The translations under genes were made by a program, and so were the position numbers. A stretch of DNA of 64,000 bases from Massilia antarctica (GTDB lineage Bacteria; Pseudomonadota; Gammaproteobacteria; Burkholderiales; Burkholderiaceae_D), in assembly GCF_015689335.1 (NCBI RefSeq), contig NZ_CP065053.1:3658001-3722000 (forward strand), given 5' to 3'. Below are positions 46,651 to 57,286 of this stretch, piece after piece (position 1 is the first letter of the stretch; each line of letters starts with the position of its first letter). The notes beneath the pieces were generated by a model. That model was not told where the DNA came from. It made no database searches and saw only the letters and a program-made list of their open reading frames with translations.

Positions 46651-47376
46651 ATGAAAGCACTGATTGTTGACGACGACGTGGTCTCGCGCATCGCGCTCAT
46701 CGACCTGCTGTCCGTGTACGGCATTTTCGACCTGATCGAAGCCGAGGATGGCGCCGCCGCCTGGACCCTGATGGAACAAGGCCTGCATCCGGTGATCTGC
46801 TTTTGCGACGTGCGCATGCCGCGCATGTCCGGCATCGCCCTGCTCGAACGCATGAAGAGCGATCCGCACCTGGCGGACGTGCCGGTCGTGCTGGTGTCGT
46901 CGGCGTCCGACCGCGACACGGTGCTGCAGGCGGTAACCCTGGGCGCGGTCGGCTACATCCTGAAACCGCTGCACGCGGCCGAAGCGCGCGCCCACCTCGA
47001 AAAAATCTTCCGCATCACGCTCGACAAGCTGGCCGAGGACCCGGCCACCACCATGAAGCGCCTGAACATCGGGCCGGACCGGCTGGGCGCTTACCTGAGC
47101 GCCTTTGCCGAGCAGCTGCTGACCGGACGCGCCGACATCGTGGCGCTGCTCGAAGCCGGGGAGGGCGCCGACGCCCGCCTGCGCATCGATTCGGTGCACA
47201 CCGGCTGCATGACGCTCGGCCTGTGGCACGTCGCCTCCCAGCTCGATACGGCGCGCCGCGGCCTGCCCGACCCTCGCAACGTGGCCGTGGTGCTGGCCGA
47301 GGTGAGCGAATCGGTGCGGCGCCAGCTAAGCCGCCTGCACGCCGGCGCGGCCGACGGCGAAGGAGCGCTTGCCTGA
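46651..47376 (+). CDS. REC domain protein with HPt-like C-terminus, copy 1
   Basis: 241 residues. The receiver has the acidic cluster D7/D8/D9, phospho-acceptor D53 in CFCDVRMPRMSG, Ser/Thr of VLVSSAS and the Lys of ILKPLH. The C-terminal helical domain contains RIDSVHTGCMTLGL, which resembles the HPt phosphotransfer motif HxxKGxxxxLG, with H183 as candidate acceptor (Lys is missing). It lacks DNA-binding or enzymatic output. It overlaps the hybrid kinase gene by four bases (CTGA). A paralogue lies on the other side of that kinase. Confidence 0.82.
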   Translation: MKALIVDDDVVSRIALIDLLSVYGIFDLIEAEDGAAAWTLMEQGLHPVICFCDVRMPRMSGIALLERMKSDPHLADVPVVLVSSASDRDTVLQAVTLGAVGYILKPLHAAEARAHLEKIFRITLDKLAEDPATTMKRLNIGPDRLGAYLSAFAEQLLTGRADIVALLEAGEGADARLRIDSVHTGCMTLGLWHVASQLDTARRGLPDPRNVAVVLAEVSESVRRQLSRLHAGAADGEGALA

Positions 47377-50300
47377 ACCCGATCCGATTTATCGCGCTGT
47401 TCCTTCTGTTGTGCTGCCTGCCCTGCGCGGGCAGCCAGGCCGCGCCCGCGCGCACCTTGCGCTTCGAGCACCTGAGCGTGGAGCAGGGCCTGGCCCAGGA
47501 ATCGGTGCTGGCGGTGGCCCAGGATGCCGAGGGCTTCATGTGGTTCGGCAGCCAGGCCGGCCTGTCGCGCTTCGACGGCTACCGCGTCACCACCTACCGC
47601 AACGTGGTCGGCGACCCGCGCAGCCTGGTCAACAACTGGGTGCGCGTGCTGCACGTGGACCAGGGCGGACGCTTGTGGGTCGGCACCGACGGCGGCCTTG
47701 ACCGCTTCGATCCGGCCACCCGGACCTTCACCCATTACGCGCCGGAGGAACCGGTCAAGCGCGGCAACGGCAACCTGCACGTGCGCGCCATCGCCGGCGA
47801 TAACCGCCAGGGACTGTGGCTGGGCACCAGCGACGGCTTGCAGCACTTCGACATGGTCAGCGGAAAATTCAAGGTCTGGCACCACGTGCCGGGCGACCCA
47901 GGCAGCCTGGCCGACGACCAGGTCAATGCGCTGGCGGTCGACGCCGGCGGGCGCGTGTGGGTCGGCACCTCGTCCGGCGTGGACAGCCTGGCCATCGGCG
48001 CGCGCGCCTTCGAGCACTATCCGGCGCCTGGGGTCGACCACAAGAACAATATGGTGCAGGCGCTGCTGGTCGATACCGACCAGACCCTGTGGATCGGCAG
48101 CCTGGGTGGCCTGGAGAGCTGGAAGATCGGCAGCGGGCCGGCGCAGCGCCGCCAGCTGGGCGCGCCGGATGGCCTGCGCTCGGGCTACATCACCACCCTG
48201 TACCAGGACCAGGACCGCAACGTGTGGGTCGGCAGCCATACCGACGGCCTGTATCGCTGGCAGCCGGCCACGCGCCGCTTCGCCAACTACCGCCATCTGC
48301 CCGGCGACAAGCACAGCGTGGCCGACAACCAGATTTCGGCCATGTACCGCGACCGTGTCGGCACCTTCTGGGTCGGTACCTGGTACGCCGGCGTGAGCCG
48401 GGTCGATCTGAACAGCGGCGGCTTCGCGCGCATCGCACGCCATGCTGAGATTCCCGATACCCTGTCCGACAACAAGGTGCGCGCGATCGCCGCCGCGCCC
48501 GGGGGCGACTTGTGGATCGGCGCCAACAGCGGCCTGAATCGGCTCGATCCGGAAACCGGCCAGGCGCGCCTGTACCGGCACGATCCGGACAATCCCAACA
48601 GCCTGGCCGGGATTCCGGCCAGCGCGCTGGCGCACGACCGCGACGGCATGCTGTGGATCGGCAGCCATTCCGGCGTGGCGCGCTTCGACCCGGCCAGCGG
48701 CAGCTTCACGCGCCAGTCCTTCGCCGAGGGCGACCCGGACGCCAACCAGATCCGCGGCATGCTGTCCGACCGCGCCGGCGTGATGTGGATCGCCTCGCGC
48801 GGCGGCCTGCACCGGCTCGACCCGGCCACGCGCGCCGTCGTCACCTACCGCCACGATGCCGCCGACAGTTCCAGCCTGGCCGACAACGTGGTGCGCCCGC
48901 TGCTCGAAGACCGCCGCGGCCAGCTGTGGATCGGCACCTTCGACGGCCTCGACATGCTCGATCGCGCCAGCGGCAAGTTCCGCCACTTCCGCCACGATCC
49001 GGCCAACCCGGCCAGCCTCAGTCACGACGAGGTGCACTTTCTGCACGAAGACAAGCATGGCACTTTGTGGGTCGGCACCGCGGCCGGCTTGAACAAGATG
49101 AGCATCGGCGCCGGCGGCGCGGTGAGCTTTCGGCGCTACACCGTGGCCGACGGCGTGGCCGACGACGCCATTGCCGCCATCCTGGAAGACGAGGAGGGCA
49201 AGCTCTGGCTCAGCACGAACACCGGCATTTCACGCTTCGATCCCCTGACCGGCACCTTTCGCAATTACAGCGCCGGCGACGGCACCATCGAAGGCGCCTA
49301 TTTCGACGGCTCGGCCCTGCGCACGCCGGACGGCACCATGTACTTCGGCGGCTTCAATGGCGTGACCGCCTTCAATCCCAAGGCCATCAGCGACAACCGG
49401 ATTCCTCCGCGCGCGGTCATCACCGGCTTCCAGATCTTCAACCGGCCGGCCGCGCTGGCGCGTCCGGGCCTGTTCAAGGGGCCGATCGAATCGACCCGCG
49501 CGGTGACCCTGGGCGCGGCCGATTCGGTATTTTCGCTCGAATTCTCGGCCCTGCATTACGCGGCGCCCCAGCGCAACCTGTTCTCGTACCGGCTCGACGG
49601 CTTCGACCAGAACTGGGTCAGCACCGACGCCAGCCGCCGCTTCGCCACCTACACCAATCTCGATCCCGGCACCTACACCTTCCGCGTGCGCGCCGCCAAC
49701 AAGGATGGCGTGTGGAGCGAGGAGGGCGCCGCGCTGGCCATCACGATCCTGCCGCCGGTGTGGAAAACCTGGTGGTTCCGCACCCTGTCGGTGCTGCTGG
49801 TGCTGGGCAGCGCCTGGTGGGCCTACCGCGCGCGCCTGTCCGGGCTGCGGCGCCAGAAGGAGATGCTGGAAACCCAGGTGGCCGCGCGCACCGAGGAAAT
49901 CGAGCAGCAGAACCGCCTGCTGGAGCGCCAGAAGGGCGAACTCGAAGCGCAGCGGCGCGACGCCGACAGCCAGCGCGCCGAGGCCGAGCAGCGCCGCTTC
50001 GACGCCGAACGCCAGAAGGAGGAAGTCGAGCGCCAGAAGGAGAACGTGGAACAGGCGCACCGGAACATCTCGGTGCTCTCCGAGATCGGGCGCGAGCTGA
50101 CTGCCACGCTCGACATGGAAACCATCATGGGCACCGTGTACCGCCACGTGCACCACCTGATGGATGCGCGCATCTTCGGCATCGGCTTTTATCGCGAAGA
50201 CAAGGGCGTGATCGAGTTCCCGTTCGCGATGGACCAGGGCGTGCGCAGCCAGTTCTATACGCGCTCGCTGGACGATCCGCACCAGTTCGCGGTGTGGTGC

Positions 50301-52289
50301 CTGAAGCACCGGCGCGAAGTGTTCATCAACGATCTGGACGCCGAATATCACCGCTACCTGGACGCGGAACAGAGCGCGGTGCCGGTCCCGCCGCTGCGCG
50401 TGGACGGCCGCCCGCGCTCGCTGCCGGTGGCGATGATGTACGTGCCGTTGACCGTCAAGGACCGCATGATGGGCGTGCTGTGCGTGCAGAGCGTCGAGGT
50501 CAACGCCTACCACCGCGTGCACCTCGACATGCTCAAGACCCTGGCCGCGCACGCCGCGGTGGCGCTCGACAATGCGCGCGCCTACCGCGAGCTGGAAGAA
50601 ACCCAGGCGCGCCTGGTGGAACAGGAGCGCCAGGTGCGCCTGAACACCGACGAACTGGCGCTGGCCAACCGCGCGCTCCAGGAAAACGACGAGCGCTTGC
50701 GCCTGGCCAAGCGCAAGGCGGAAGACGCCACGCGCCAGAAGTCCGAGTTCCTGGCGAATATGAGCCACGAGATGCGCACCCCGCTGGCTGGTGTGATCGG
50801 CATGCTCGGGTTTGCGCTGCGCGACGCCCAGCTGCAGGAAAACACGCGCGAACAGATCCTGCGCGGGCAGGCTAACGCGCAGTCGCTGCTGACCATCATC
50901 AACGACCTGCTCGATTTTTCCAAGATCGAGGCGGGTAAGCTGACCATCGAGAATATCGATTTCGGGCTCACCGGCGCGGTCGAAAACGTGGTCAGCCTGT
51001 TCGAGGAGCAGGCCGCCGCGCAAAGCGTGCTCTTCAATGTGGCGCTGGCCGACGACTTGCCGCGCTTCGTGGTGGGCGACCCGACCCGCCTGCGCCAGGT
51101 GCTGGTCAACCTGGTCGGCAATGCCTTCAAGTTTACCAACAACGGCGCGGTGCGGCTGTCGGTCGAACGGGTGGCGCCCGCGCCGGACAGCGCGCCGGGC
51201 ATCAATACCATCCGCTTCGCGGTGAGTGACACCGGCATCGGCATCGCCCCGGACGCGGTCGAACGCCTGTTCCAGAAGTTCGAGCAGGCCGACAGCACCA
51301 CCACGCGCCGCTACGGCGGCACCGGGCTGGGACTGGCGATCTGCCGCCAGCTGGTCGATCTGATGGGCGGCTCGATCAAGGTCGACAGCATCGAGGGCGT
51401 GGGCAGCACCTTCACGGTGGTGCTGCCGCTGGCCGACGGCGTGGCCCCGCCGCTGGTGCCGCACGTGCCGCGCGAGCCGCACAGCCACCGCCTGAAGGTG
51501 CTGTGCGCGGAAGACTTCCCGACCAACCAGATCATCATCCGCATGATGCTGGAAGACCTGGGACACACGGTCGACATCGCCGACAATGGCTTGCTGGCGG
51601 TGGCGGCGTGCGCGCGCACGCGCTATGACCTGATCCTGATGGATGGACGCATGCCCGAGATGGACGGCGCCACCGCCACGCGCCTGATCCGCGCCGGCGG
51701 CCCGCCCGAAGCGCCGGTGCGCGACCAGGAGCTGATGATCGTGGCGCTGACCGCCAACGCCAGCGAGGAAGACCGCAGCCGCTACCTGGCCTGCGGCATG
51801 GACGACTTCCTGACCAAGCCGATCGACGAAGCGGCCCTGCATCATCACCTGAGCCGCGCCATCGAGCGCCAGCTCCAGCGCGGCATCAGCCTGGCGCCGA
51901 TGCGGCAGCCGCGCGCCGAACGGGCGCCCACCACGGCCGAACTGGACGCCATGTTCGGCGTCGATACCGGTCCCGCGCCGCTGGCGGGACCTGCGGCCCA
52001 TCACGCCGGGCGCCGCGCCAGCGACCTGAAAGCGCGCATGCGGGCCGCCTTCGCCAGCGACTTGCCGAGCCGCCGCGCCGACCTGGAAGAAGCCCTCGTC
52101 ACCCACGATGCCGAAACGGCGGGGCGCCTGCTGCACGGCTTCAAGGGCAGTTCCTCGTACCTGGAGGCGGCCGAACTGCATCAGTTGTCGGGTGAAATGG
52201 AAGAAGCGGCCGACGCGCGCCGCTGGGACCTGATCGCCGCGGCCATGCCGCGCCTGCGCGAACTGCTGTCGGCCTACGACGGCGCGTAG
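47373..52289 (+). CDS. Hybrid sensor kinase: propeller, GAF, HisKA, REC and HPt
   Basis: 1,638 residues. Order: signal peptide; periplasmic two-component propeller repeats (about 30-660; recurring LWVGT/LWIGS and FxxxxxDPxS motifs); Y_Y_Y domain (about 710-795); one TM (about 800-820); coiled coil; GAF (about 905-1080); HisKA with H1132 in NMSHEMRTP; HATPase; REC with D1424 in LMDGRMPEMDG; HPt with H1588 in HGFKGSSSYL. This is the BACOVA-type propeller hybrid kinase layout seen for polysaccharide sensing. No ATG or GTG precedes the signal peptide; the likely start is CTG 47373, with AAGGAG seven bases before it. Confidence 0.9.
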   Translation: MNPIRFIALFLLLCCLPCAGSQAAPARTLRFEHLSVEQGLAQESVLAVAQDAEGFMWFGSQAGLSRFDGYRVTTYRNVVGDPRSLVNNWVRVLHVDQGGRLWVGTDGGLDRFDPATRTFTHYAPEEPVKRGNGNLHVRAIAGDNRQGLWLGTSDGLQHFDMVSGKFKVWHHVPGDPGSLADDQVNALAVDAGGRVWVGTSSGVDSLAIGARAFEHYPAPGVDHKNNMVQALLVDTDQTLWIGSLGGLESWKIGSGPAQRRQLGAPDGLRSGYITTLYQDQDRNVWVGSHTDGLYRWQPATRRFANYRHLPGDKHSVADNQISAMYRDRVGTFWVGTWYAGVSRVDLNSGGFARIARHAEIPDTLSDNKVRAIAAAPGGDLWIGANSGLNRLDPETGQARLYRHDPDNPNSLAGIPASALAHDRDGMLWIGSHSGVARFDPASGSFTRQSFAEGDPDANQIRGMLSDRAGVMWIASRGGLHRLDPATRAVVTYRHDAADSSSLADNVVRPLLEDRRGQLWIGTFDGLDMLDRASGKFRHFRHDPANPASLSHDEVHFLHEDKHGTLWVGTAAGLNKMSIGAGGAVSFRRYTVADGVADDAIAAILEDEEGKLWLSTNTGISRFDPLTGTFRNYSAGDGTIEGAYFDGSALRTPDGTMYFGGFNGVTAFNPKAISDNRIPPRAVITGFQIFNRPAALARPGLFKGPIESTRAVTLGAADSVFSLEFSALHYAAPQRNLFSYRLDGFDQNWVSTDASRRFATYTNLDPGTYTFRVRAANKDGVWSEEGAALAITILPPVWKTWWFRTLSVLLVLGSAWWAYRARLSGLRRQKEMLETQVAARTEEIEQQNRLLERQKGELEAQRRDADSQRAEAEQRRFDAERQKEEVERQKENVEQAHRNISVLSEIGRELTATLDMETIMGTVYRHVHHLMDARIFGIGFYREDKGVIEFPFAMDQGVRSQFYTRSLDDPHQFAVWCLKHRREVFINDLDAEYHRYLDAEQSAVPVPPLRVDGRPRSLPVAMMYVPLTVKDRMMGVLCVQSVEVNAYHRVHLDMLKTLAAHAAVALDNARAYRELEETQARLVEQERQVRLNTDELALANRALQENDERLRLAKRKAEDATRQKSEFLANMSHEMRTPLAGVIGMLGFALRDAQLQENTREQILRGQANAQSLLTIINDLLDFSKIEAGKLTIENIDFGLTGAVENVVSLFEEQAAAQSVLFNVALADDLPRFVVGDPTRLRQVLVNLVGNAFKFTNNGAVRLSVERVAPAPDSAPGINTIRFAVSDTGIGIAPDAVERLFQKFEQADSTTTRRYGGTGLGLAICRQLVDLMGGSIKVDSIEGVGSTFTVVLPLADGVAPPLVPHVPREPHSHRLKVLCAEDFPTNQIIIRMMLEDLGHTVDIADNGLLAVAACARTRYDLILMDGRMPEMDGATATRLIRAGGPPEAPVRDQELMIVALTANASEEDRSRYLACGMDDFLTKPIDEAALHHHLSRAIERQLQRGISLAPMRQPRAERAPTTAELDAMFGVDTGPAPLAGPAAHHAGRRASDLKARMRAAFASDLPSRRADLEEALVTHDAETAGRLLHGFKGSSSYLEAAELHQLSGEMEEAADARRWDLIAAAMPRLRELLSAYDGA

Positions 52290-52411
52290 CCGCTGCCGCG
52301 CCGACCCGTTATGCATATGCTGTAATATTGGCGTATAAGCTAGAGGTATGATCCGCGGGTGTGTCTGGACAGGCGTGTTTTATGGCGTTGCTGCAAACGG
52401 GAGGTGGCCAA

Positions 52412-53131
52412 ATGAAGGTTCTGGTGGTGGATGACGACATCGTATCGCGCATGGTGCTGATGCACCTGATCGACGCCTGCGGCAAATTCGAGATCCTCGA
52501 AGCCGAAGACGGGGCCGACGCCTGGGACCAGCTCGAACAGGGCTTGCGCCCGGCAATCTGTTTTTGCGACCTGCGCATGCCGCGCCTGTCCGGCATGGAC
52601 CTGCTGCAGCGCGTGCGCGCCGACGGCGCCCTGGGCGCGATGCCTTTCGTGCTGGTGTCCTCGGCCACCGACCGCGACACGGTCGACCAGGCCAGCGGCC
52701 TTGGCGCCTCGGGCTATATCGTCAAACCGTTCCAGGGCGAGCAGGTGCGCGAGCACATGGCCGGCCTGACCGGAAGCGCCCCGATCGCGGTGGCGCTGCG
52801 CGCCGAAAAAGTACAGGCCACCCTGCTGCGCCTCGGCATCGGCGGCGAGCGCCTGATGGTTTACCTGGGCGGCCTGCAGTCGCAGGTGGCGGCGGCCGGC
52901 ACCGATATCGCCGATCTGCTCGAACGCGGCGACGACGCGGCGGCCCACATGCGCATCGACCGCCTGCACACCGGCTGCGTCACCCTGGGCCTGAACGGCG
53001 CGGCCGACGCGCTCAAGGCGCTGCCGTCCGGCGCGCTCGATGGCGCCCAGGTCAAGCTGGCGCTGGCCGAGGTGGTGCGCTCGGCGGTGCACCAGAGCGA
53101 AGCGCTCAAACGCATGGGAAGCCCTTCCTGA
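52412..53131 (+). CDS. REC domain protein with HPt-like C-terminus, copy 2
   Basis: 239 residues, paralogue of 46651-47376. D53 lies in CFCDLRMPRLSG, with VLVSSAT and IVKPFQ. In the C-terminal half RIDRLHTGCVTLGL again carries the HPt-like His, here H186. GGAGG seven bases before ATG 52412 sets the start. It follows the hybrid kinase by about 120 bp that include a TATTGGCGTATAAGCTAGAG stretch, a possible separate promoter. The two REC-HPt proteins probably accept or relay phosphate from the kinase. Confidence 0.82.
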   Translation: MKVLVVDDDIVSRMVLMHLIDACGKFEILEAEDGADAWDQLEQGLRPAICFCDLRMPRLSGMDLLQRVRADGALGAMPFVLVSSATDRDTVDQASGLGASGYIVKPFQGEQVREHMAGLTGSAPIAVALRAEKVQATLLRLGIGGERLMVYLGGLQSQVAAAGTDIADLLERGDDAAAHMRIDRLHTGCVTLGLNGAADALKALPSGALDGAQVKLALAEVVRSAVHQSEALKRMGSPS

Positions 53132-53150
53132 CGGCGATTCGCGAAAGCGC

Positions 53151-53182
53151 TTGATGTTGTGATAGTTTAAGTCTAAAGTATC
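53151..53182 (+). promoter_or_regulatory. Promoter and MarR-type operator of the aromatic-CoA operon
   Basis: TTGATG (53151-53156), 17 bp, TAAAGT (53174-53179) is a fair sigma70 promoter. Over the -10 lies an inverted repeat with half-sites GATAnTTTA and TAAAnTATC separated by 4 bp (53161-53182). The size and place suit a MarR repressor such as the one encoded at 57286. Prediction only. Confidence 0.6.
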
Positions 53183-53198
53183 CGTCGGGTGAACGGGG

Positions 53199-53236
53199 AC
53201 CTCGAAAATTGCGCCGCGTAGCGGGTTTTTCGAGGT
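53199..53236 (+). promoter_or_regulatory. 5' leader hairpin of the aromatic-CoA operon
   Basis: 10-bp perfect arms ACCTCGAAAA / TTTTCGAGGT around an 18-nt loop, 33 bases before the ligase ATG. It may stabilise the mRNA or be a second regulator site. Confidence 0.5.
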
Positions 53237-53268
53237 TCTCGACGACTGACACTTTTTTCGGGGCGACC

Positions 53269-54897
53269 ATGACACGCTTGACCGCATCGCTACTGAGCGC
53301 CTCGGCCTACCAGGACGGCTTTGCGCGCGAACACCTGCCGCCGCCGGGCCAGTGGCCCGAATTCTTGTTCGACCTGCCGGAGCTCCACTATCCACAGCGC
53401 CTGAACTGCGCCGCCGAACTGCTCGATGCGGCCGTGGAGCGCGGGGCGGGGGAGCGCATCGCCATTATCGGCGAGCACGAAAACTGGACCTACGCGCAGT
53501 TGCAGCAGCGGGTCGACCGCATCGCCCACGTGCTGCGCGCCGACCTGGGACTGGTCACCGGCAACCGCGTGCTGCTGCGCGGCGCCAACAACCCGATGAT
53601 GGCGGCCTGCCTGCTGGCCGTGCTCAAGGCCGGCCTGATCGCCGTGCCCAGCATGCCGCTGCTGCGCGCGCGCGAACTGACCGCCATCGTCGACAAGGCC
53701 AGCGTGGACGCGGTGCTGTGCGCGGCCAGCCTGCGCGGAGAGATCGATGCCATCGCCGCCTTGCCGCGCCACGTGCTGGCGTTCAACGATCCCGATAATC
53801 CGGCCTCGCTGGAAGCCATGATGGCGCGCCATCCGGTGCCGTTCGCCGCGCACGCCAGTGCCGCCGATGACGTGTGCCTGATCAGTTTTACCTCGGGCAC
53901 CACCGGCATCCCCAAGGGGACCATGCATTTTCACCGCGACGTGCTGGCCATCTGCGACTGTTTTCCGCGCCATACCCTGGCCGCGCGCGCGGATGACATC
54001 TTCATCGGCACGCCGCCGCTGGCCTTCACGTTCGGGCTGGGCGGACTGCTGCTGTTCCCGATGCGCTTTAGCGCGGCCGCCGTGCTGCTCGAAAAGCTCA
54101 CGCCCGACACCCTGCTCGCCGCCATCGAAAAATACCGCGCCACGGTGTGCTTCACCGCGCCGACCTTTTACCGCCAGATGGCGCCGCTGGCGGCGAACCA
54201 TGACCTGTCGAGCCTGACGCGCAGCGTGTCTGCCGGCGAAGCGCTGCCGCTGGCCACGCGCGAAGCCTGGCAGGCGGCCACCGGGCTGCGCATGATCGAC
54301 GGCATCGGCGCCACCGAACTGCTGCACATCTTCATTTCGGCCGCCGGCGACGCGATCCGCCCTGGCGCGACCGGCAAACCGGTGCCGGGCTACCATGCCT
54401 GCATTCTCGACGCGAACGGCCTGCCGGTGGGGCCGGGCGTGATCGGCCGGCTGGCGGTGAAGGGGCCGACCGGCTGCCGCTACCTGGCCGACGAGCGCCA
54501 GAACGATTACGTGCATGACGGCTGGAACCTCACCGGCGACGCCTACGAAATGGACGCCGACGGCTATTTCTACTACCGCTCGCGCACCGACGACATGATC
54601 ATCTCGGCCGGCTACAACATCGCCGGCGCCGAAGTCGAAGAGGTGCTGCTGCGCCATGACGCGGTGGCCGAATGCGGCGTGATCGGGCGCCCTTGCGAGG
54701 AACGCGGCCAGGTGGTGGAGGCGCACGTCGTGCTTCAACCCGGCTTCGAGCCGACCGAGGCGCTGGCCGTCCAGTTGCAGGACTTCGTCAAGCTGCAGAT
54801 CGCTCCTTACAAATATCCCCGCTCGCTCAGGTTCATCGACAAACTGCCGCGCACCGAAACCGGCAAGCTGCAGCGCTTCAAGCTGCGCGCAAACTAA
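53269..54897 (+). CDS. 2-aminobenzoate/benzoate-type CoA ligase
   Basis: 542 residues of the acyl-adenylate-forming family. The AMP-binding loop is [12 protein letters not shown], and the adenine/carboxylate region includes [33 protein letters not shown] and the C-terminal Lys in [14 protein letters not shown] complete the set. The overall pattern matches benzoate-CoA and 2-aminobenzoate-CoA ligases. It makes the CoA thioester using ATP. Substrate preference is inferred from the next gene, a bifunctional aminobenzoyl/salicylyl-CoA oxygenase. It is the first gene of the operon 53269-60193. Confidence 0.88.
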   Translation: MTRLTASLLSASAYQDGFAREHLPPPGQWPEFLFDLPELHYPQRLNCAAELLDAAVERGAGERIAIIGEHENWTYAQLQQRVDRIAHVLRADLGLVTGNRVLLRGANNPMMAACLLAVLKAGLIAVPSMPLLRARELTAIVDKASVDAVLCAASLRGEIDAIAALPRHVLAFNDPDNPASLEAMMARHPVPFAAHASAADDVCLISFTSGTTGIPKGTMHFHRDVLAICDCFPRHTLAARADDIFIGTPPLAFTFGLGGLLLFPMRFSAAAVLLEKLTPDTLLAAIEKYRATVCFTAPTFYRQMAPLAANHDLSSLTRSVSAGEALPLATREAWQAATGLRMIDGIGATELLHIFISAAGDAIRPGATGKPVPGYHACILDANGLPVGPGVIGRLAVKGPTGCRYLADERQNDYVHDGWNLTGDAYEMDADGYFYYRSRTDDMIISAGYNIAGAEVEEVLLRHDAVAECGVIGRPCEERGQVVEAHVVLQPGFEPTEALAVQLQDFVKLQIAPYKYPRSLRFIDKLPRTETGKLQRFKLRAN

Positions 54898-54913
54898 ACC
54901 GAAGACGAACCTC

Positions 54914-57286
54914 ATGAATATTGTGTGCATCGGCGGCGGCCCCGCCGGACTGTATTTCAGCCTGCTGATGAAAAAGCAGGACCCGTCCCACCAGATCACC
55001 GTCGTCGAACGCAATCGTCCTTACGATACCTTCGGCTGGGGCGTGGTGTTTTCCGACCAGACCTTGGGCAACCTGGTGAACGCCGACGAGCCGAGCGCGC
55101 GCGAGATCCTGCAATCGTTCAATCACTGGGACGATATCGACATCTTCTTCAAGGGCGAGAAAGTCACCTCGGGCGGGCATGGCTTTTGTGGCATCGGGCG
55201 CAAGCGCCTGCTCAACATCCTGCAGCAGCGCTGCGAGGAACTCGGTGTGCAACTGGTGTTTGAAAACGAGGTCGAGGACGATCAGGCGCTGGCCGGCATG
55301 TACGGGGCCGACCTGGTGATCGCCTCGGACGGCTTGAACAGCCGTACCCGCAAGCGCTATGCAGACACCTATCGGCCCGAGATCGAGGCGCGCCGCTGCC
55401 GCTTCGTGTGGCTTGGCACGCGCAAGAAATTCGATGCGTTCACGTTCGCCTTCAAGGAGACGGAGCACGGCTGGTTCCAGGCGCATATCTACCAGTACGA
55501 TGGCGACACCTCGACCTTCATTGTCGAAACGCCGGAACAGGTGTGGCGCCGCGCGGGACTGGACCGGATGACGCAGGAAGAGAGCATCGCGTACTGCGAG
55601 CGCCTGTTCGCCGACCAGCTGGGCGGGCATGCGCTGATGTCCAATGCGCCGCATTTGCGCGGTTCGGCGATGTGGATTACTTTTCCGCGCGTGGTGTGCG
55701 CACAGTGGGTGCATTGGAATGGCGCGGTACCGGTGGTGCTGATGGGTGACGCCGCCCATTCGGCGCATTATTCGATCGGTTCGGGCACCAAGCTGGCGCT
55801 GGAAGACGCGATCGAGCTGGCGCGCTGTTTCGGCGCGCACGCGGATGCGGCGCAGGCGCTGGCGGCCTACCAGGAAGTGCGCGCGGTCGAGGTGCTCAAG
55901 CTGCAAAGCGCGGCGCGCAATTCGATGGAATGGTTCGAGAACGTGGAGCGCTATACCGCCATGGAGGCGCCGCAGTTCGCGTACTCGATGCTCACGCGCA
56001 GCCAGCGCCTGTCGCACGAAAACCTGCGCCTGCGCGACCCGGATTACGTGGCCGGCTTCGAAGCCTGGATCGCGCGGCGCGCCTGCGAGCAGGCCGGATT
56101 GGCAGCGCCGGCCGGCGCGCGCGTGCCTCCCATGCTCACGCCCTTCAAGCTGCGCGGGGTGACCTTGAAAAACCGCATCGTGGTCTCGCCCATGGCGCAG
56201 TATTCGGCGCTTGACGGCGTGGCCGGCGACTATCATCTGGTGCACCTTGGCGCACGCGCGCTCGGTGGCGCGGCTCTGGTGTTCGCGGAGATGACGTGCG
56301 TGTCGGCCGATGCGCGCATCACCCCAAGCTGCCCCGGCATGTATGCGCCCGAGCACACGGCGGCGTGGAAGCGCATCGTCGACTTCGTGCATGCCAGTTC
56401 GGACGCCAGGATCGCGCTGCAACTGGGCCACGCCGGACCGAAAGGATCGACCCGCGCGATGTGGGACGGGATCGACCAGCCGCTCGCAAGCGGCAACTGG
56501 CCGCTGGTGGCCGCGTCGAGCGAACAGTATCTGGAGGGCGTATCGCAGACCGCGCGCGCCGCCACGGTCGATGACATGGATCGCATCGAAGCCGATTTCG
56601 TGCGCGCCACGCGCGCGGCGTTTGACGCGGGCTTCGACTGGATCGAACTGCACTGTGCGCACGGCTATCTGCTGTCGTCGTTCATTTCGCCGCTGACCAA
56701 CCGGCGCGAGGATGAATTCGGCGGCAGCCTGGAAAACCGCTGCCGCTATCCGCTGCGGGTGTTTCGCGCGATGCGCGCCGTCTGGCCGGCCGACAGGCCG
56801 ATCAGCGTGCGCATTTCCGCGCACGACTGGGTCGACGGCGGCATCACGCCCGACGACGCGGTGCACATCGCGCGCCTGTTCAAGGATGCAGGCGCCGACA
56901 TGATCGACTGCTCGTCAGGGCAGGTCAGCAAGCGCGAAAAGCCGGTGTACGGACGCATGTTCCAGACCCCGTTCGCCGACCGCGTGCGCAACGAGGCGAA
57001 GATTCCGACGATCGCGGTCGGCTCGATTTTCGAGGCCGACCACGCCAACAGCATCATCGCGGCCGGCCGCGCCGATTTGTGCGCGGTGGGACGGCCGCAC
57101 CTGGCCAATCCGGCGTGGACCCTTACCGAGGCGGCGCGCATCGGCTTTTCCGCGATCGACTGGCCGAAGCAGTACCGGCCGGCCAAGCTGCAGTTGGAGC
57201 GCAACCTGGAACGCGAACGCCAGCTGGCCGCCGCCGGCGCCGGTTTGACTCCGCAGCAGGTCGCGGCCGGATTGCTGGAGGGCTGA
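54914..57286 (+). CDS. Bifunctional aryl-CoA monooxygenase / OYE-type reductase
   Basis: 790 residues. The N-terminal half is an FAD monooxygenase ([15 protein letters not shown] at 6-; [25 protein letters not shown]). The second half, from about residue 405 ([25 protein letters not shown]), is an old yellow enzyme/NADH:flavin oxidoreductase domain with [18 protein letters not shown] and GQVS plus [10 protein letters not shown]. This fusion is known as 2-aminobenzoyl-CoA monooxygenase/reductase of Azoarcus evansii and is annotated in databases as salicylyl-CoA 5-hydroxylase/oxidoreductase. It hydroxylates and then hydrogenates the ring. It ends in TGATG, overlapping marR. Confidence 0.92.
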   Translation: MNIVCIGGGPAGLYFSLLMKKQDPSHQITVVERNRPYDTFGWGVVFSDQTLGNLVNADEPSAREILQSFNHWDDIDIFFKGEKVTSGGHGFCGIGRKRLLNILQQRCEELGVQLVFENEVEDDQALAGMYGADLVIASDGLNSRTRKRYADTYRPEIEARRCRFVWLGTRKKFDAFTFAFKETEHGWFQAHIYQYDGDTSTFIVETPEQVWRRAGLDRMTQEESIAYCERLFADQLGGHALMSNAPHLRGSAMWITFPRVVCAQWVHWNGAVPVVLMGDAAHSAHYSIGSGTKLALEDAIELARCFGAHADAAQALAAYQEVRAVEVLKLQSAARNSMEWFENVERYTAMEAPQFAYSMLTRSQRLSHENLRLRDPDYVAGFEAWIARRACEQAGLAAPAGARVPPMLTPFKLRGVTLKNRIVVSPMAQYSALDGVAGDYHLVHLGARALGGAALVFAEMTCVSADARITPSCPGMYAPEHTAAWKRIVDFVHASSDARIALQLGHAGPKGSTRAMWDGIDQPLASGNWPLVAASSEQYLEGVSQTARAATVDDMDRIEADFVRATRAAFDAGFDWIELHCAHGYLLSSFISPLTNRREDEFGGSLENRCRYPLRVFRAMRAVWPADRPISVRISAHDWVDGGITPDDAVHIARLFKDAGADMIDCSSGQVSKREKPVYGRMFQTPFADRVRNEAKIPTIAVGSIFEADHANSIIAAGRADLCAVGRPHLANPAWTLTEAARIGFSAIDWPKQYRPAKLQLERNLERERQLAAAGAGLTPQQVAAGLLEG

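Noticed and set aside
46803..47372. N-terminal extension of the hybrid kinase beginning at an upstream ATG
   Set aside because: This stretch overlaps the REC-HPt gene in another frame, reads as Arg/Pro-rich shadow sequence, and would bury the signal peptide inside the protein.
49230..52316. 1,028-codon minus-strand frame opposite the hybrid kinase
   Set aside because: Composition is antisense shadow (Gln/His/Arg/Ala runs) with no domain, while the plus strand encodes clear GAF, HisKA, REC and HPt domains.
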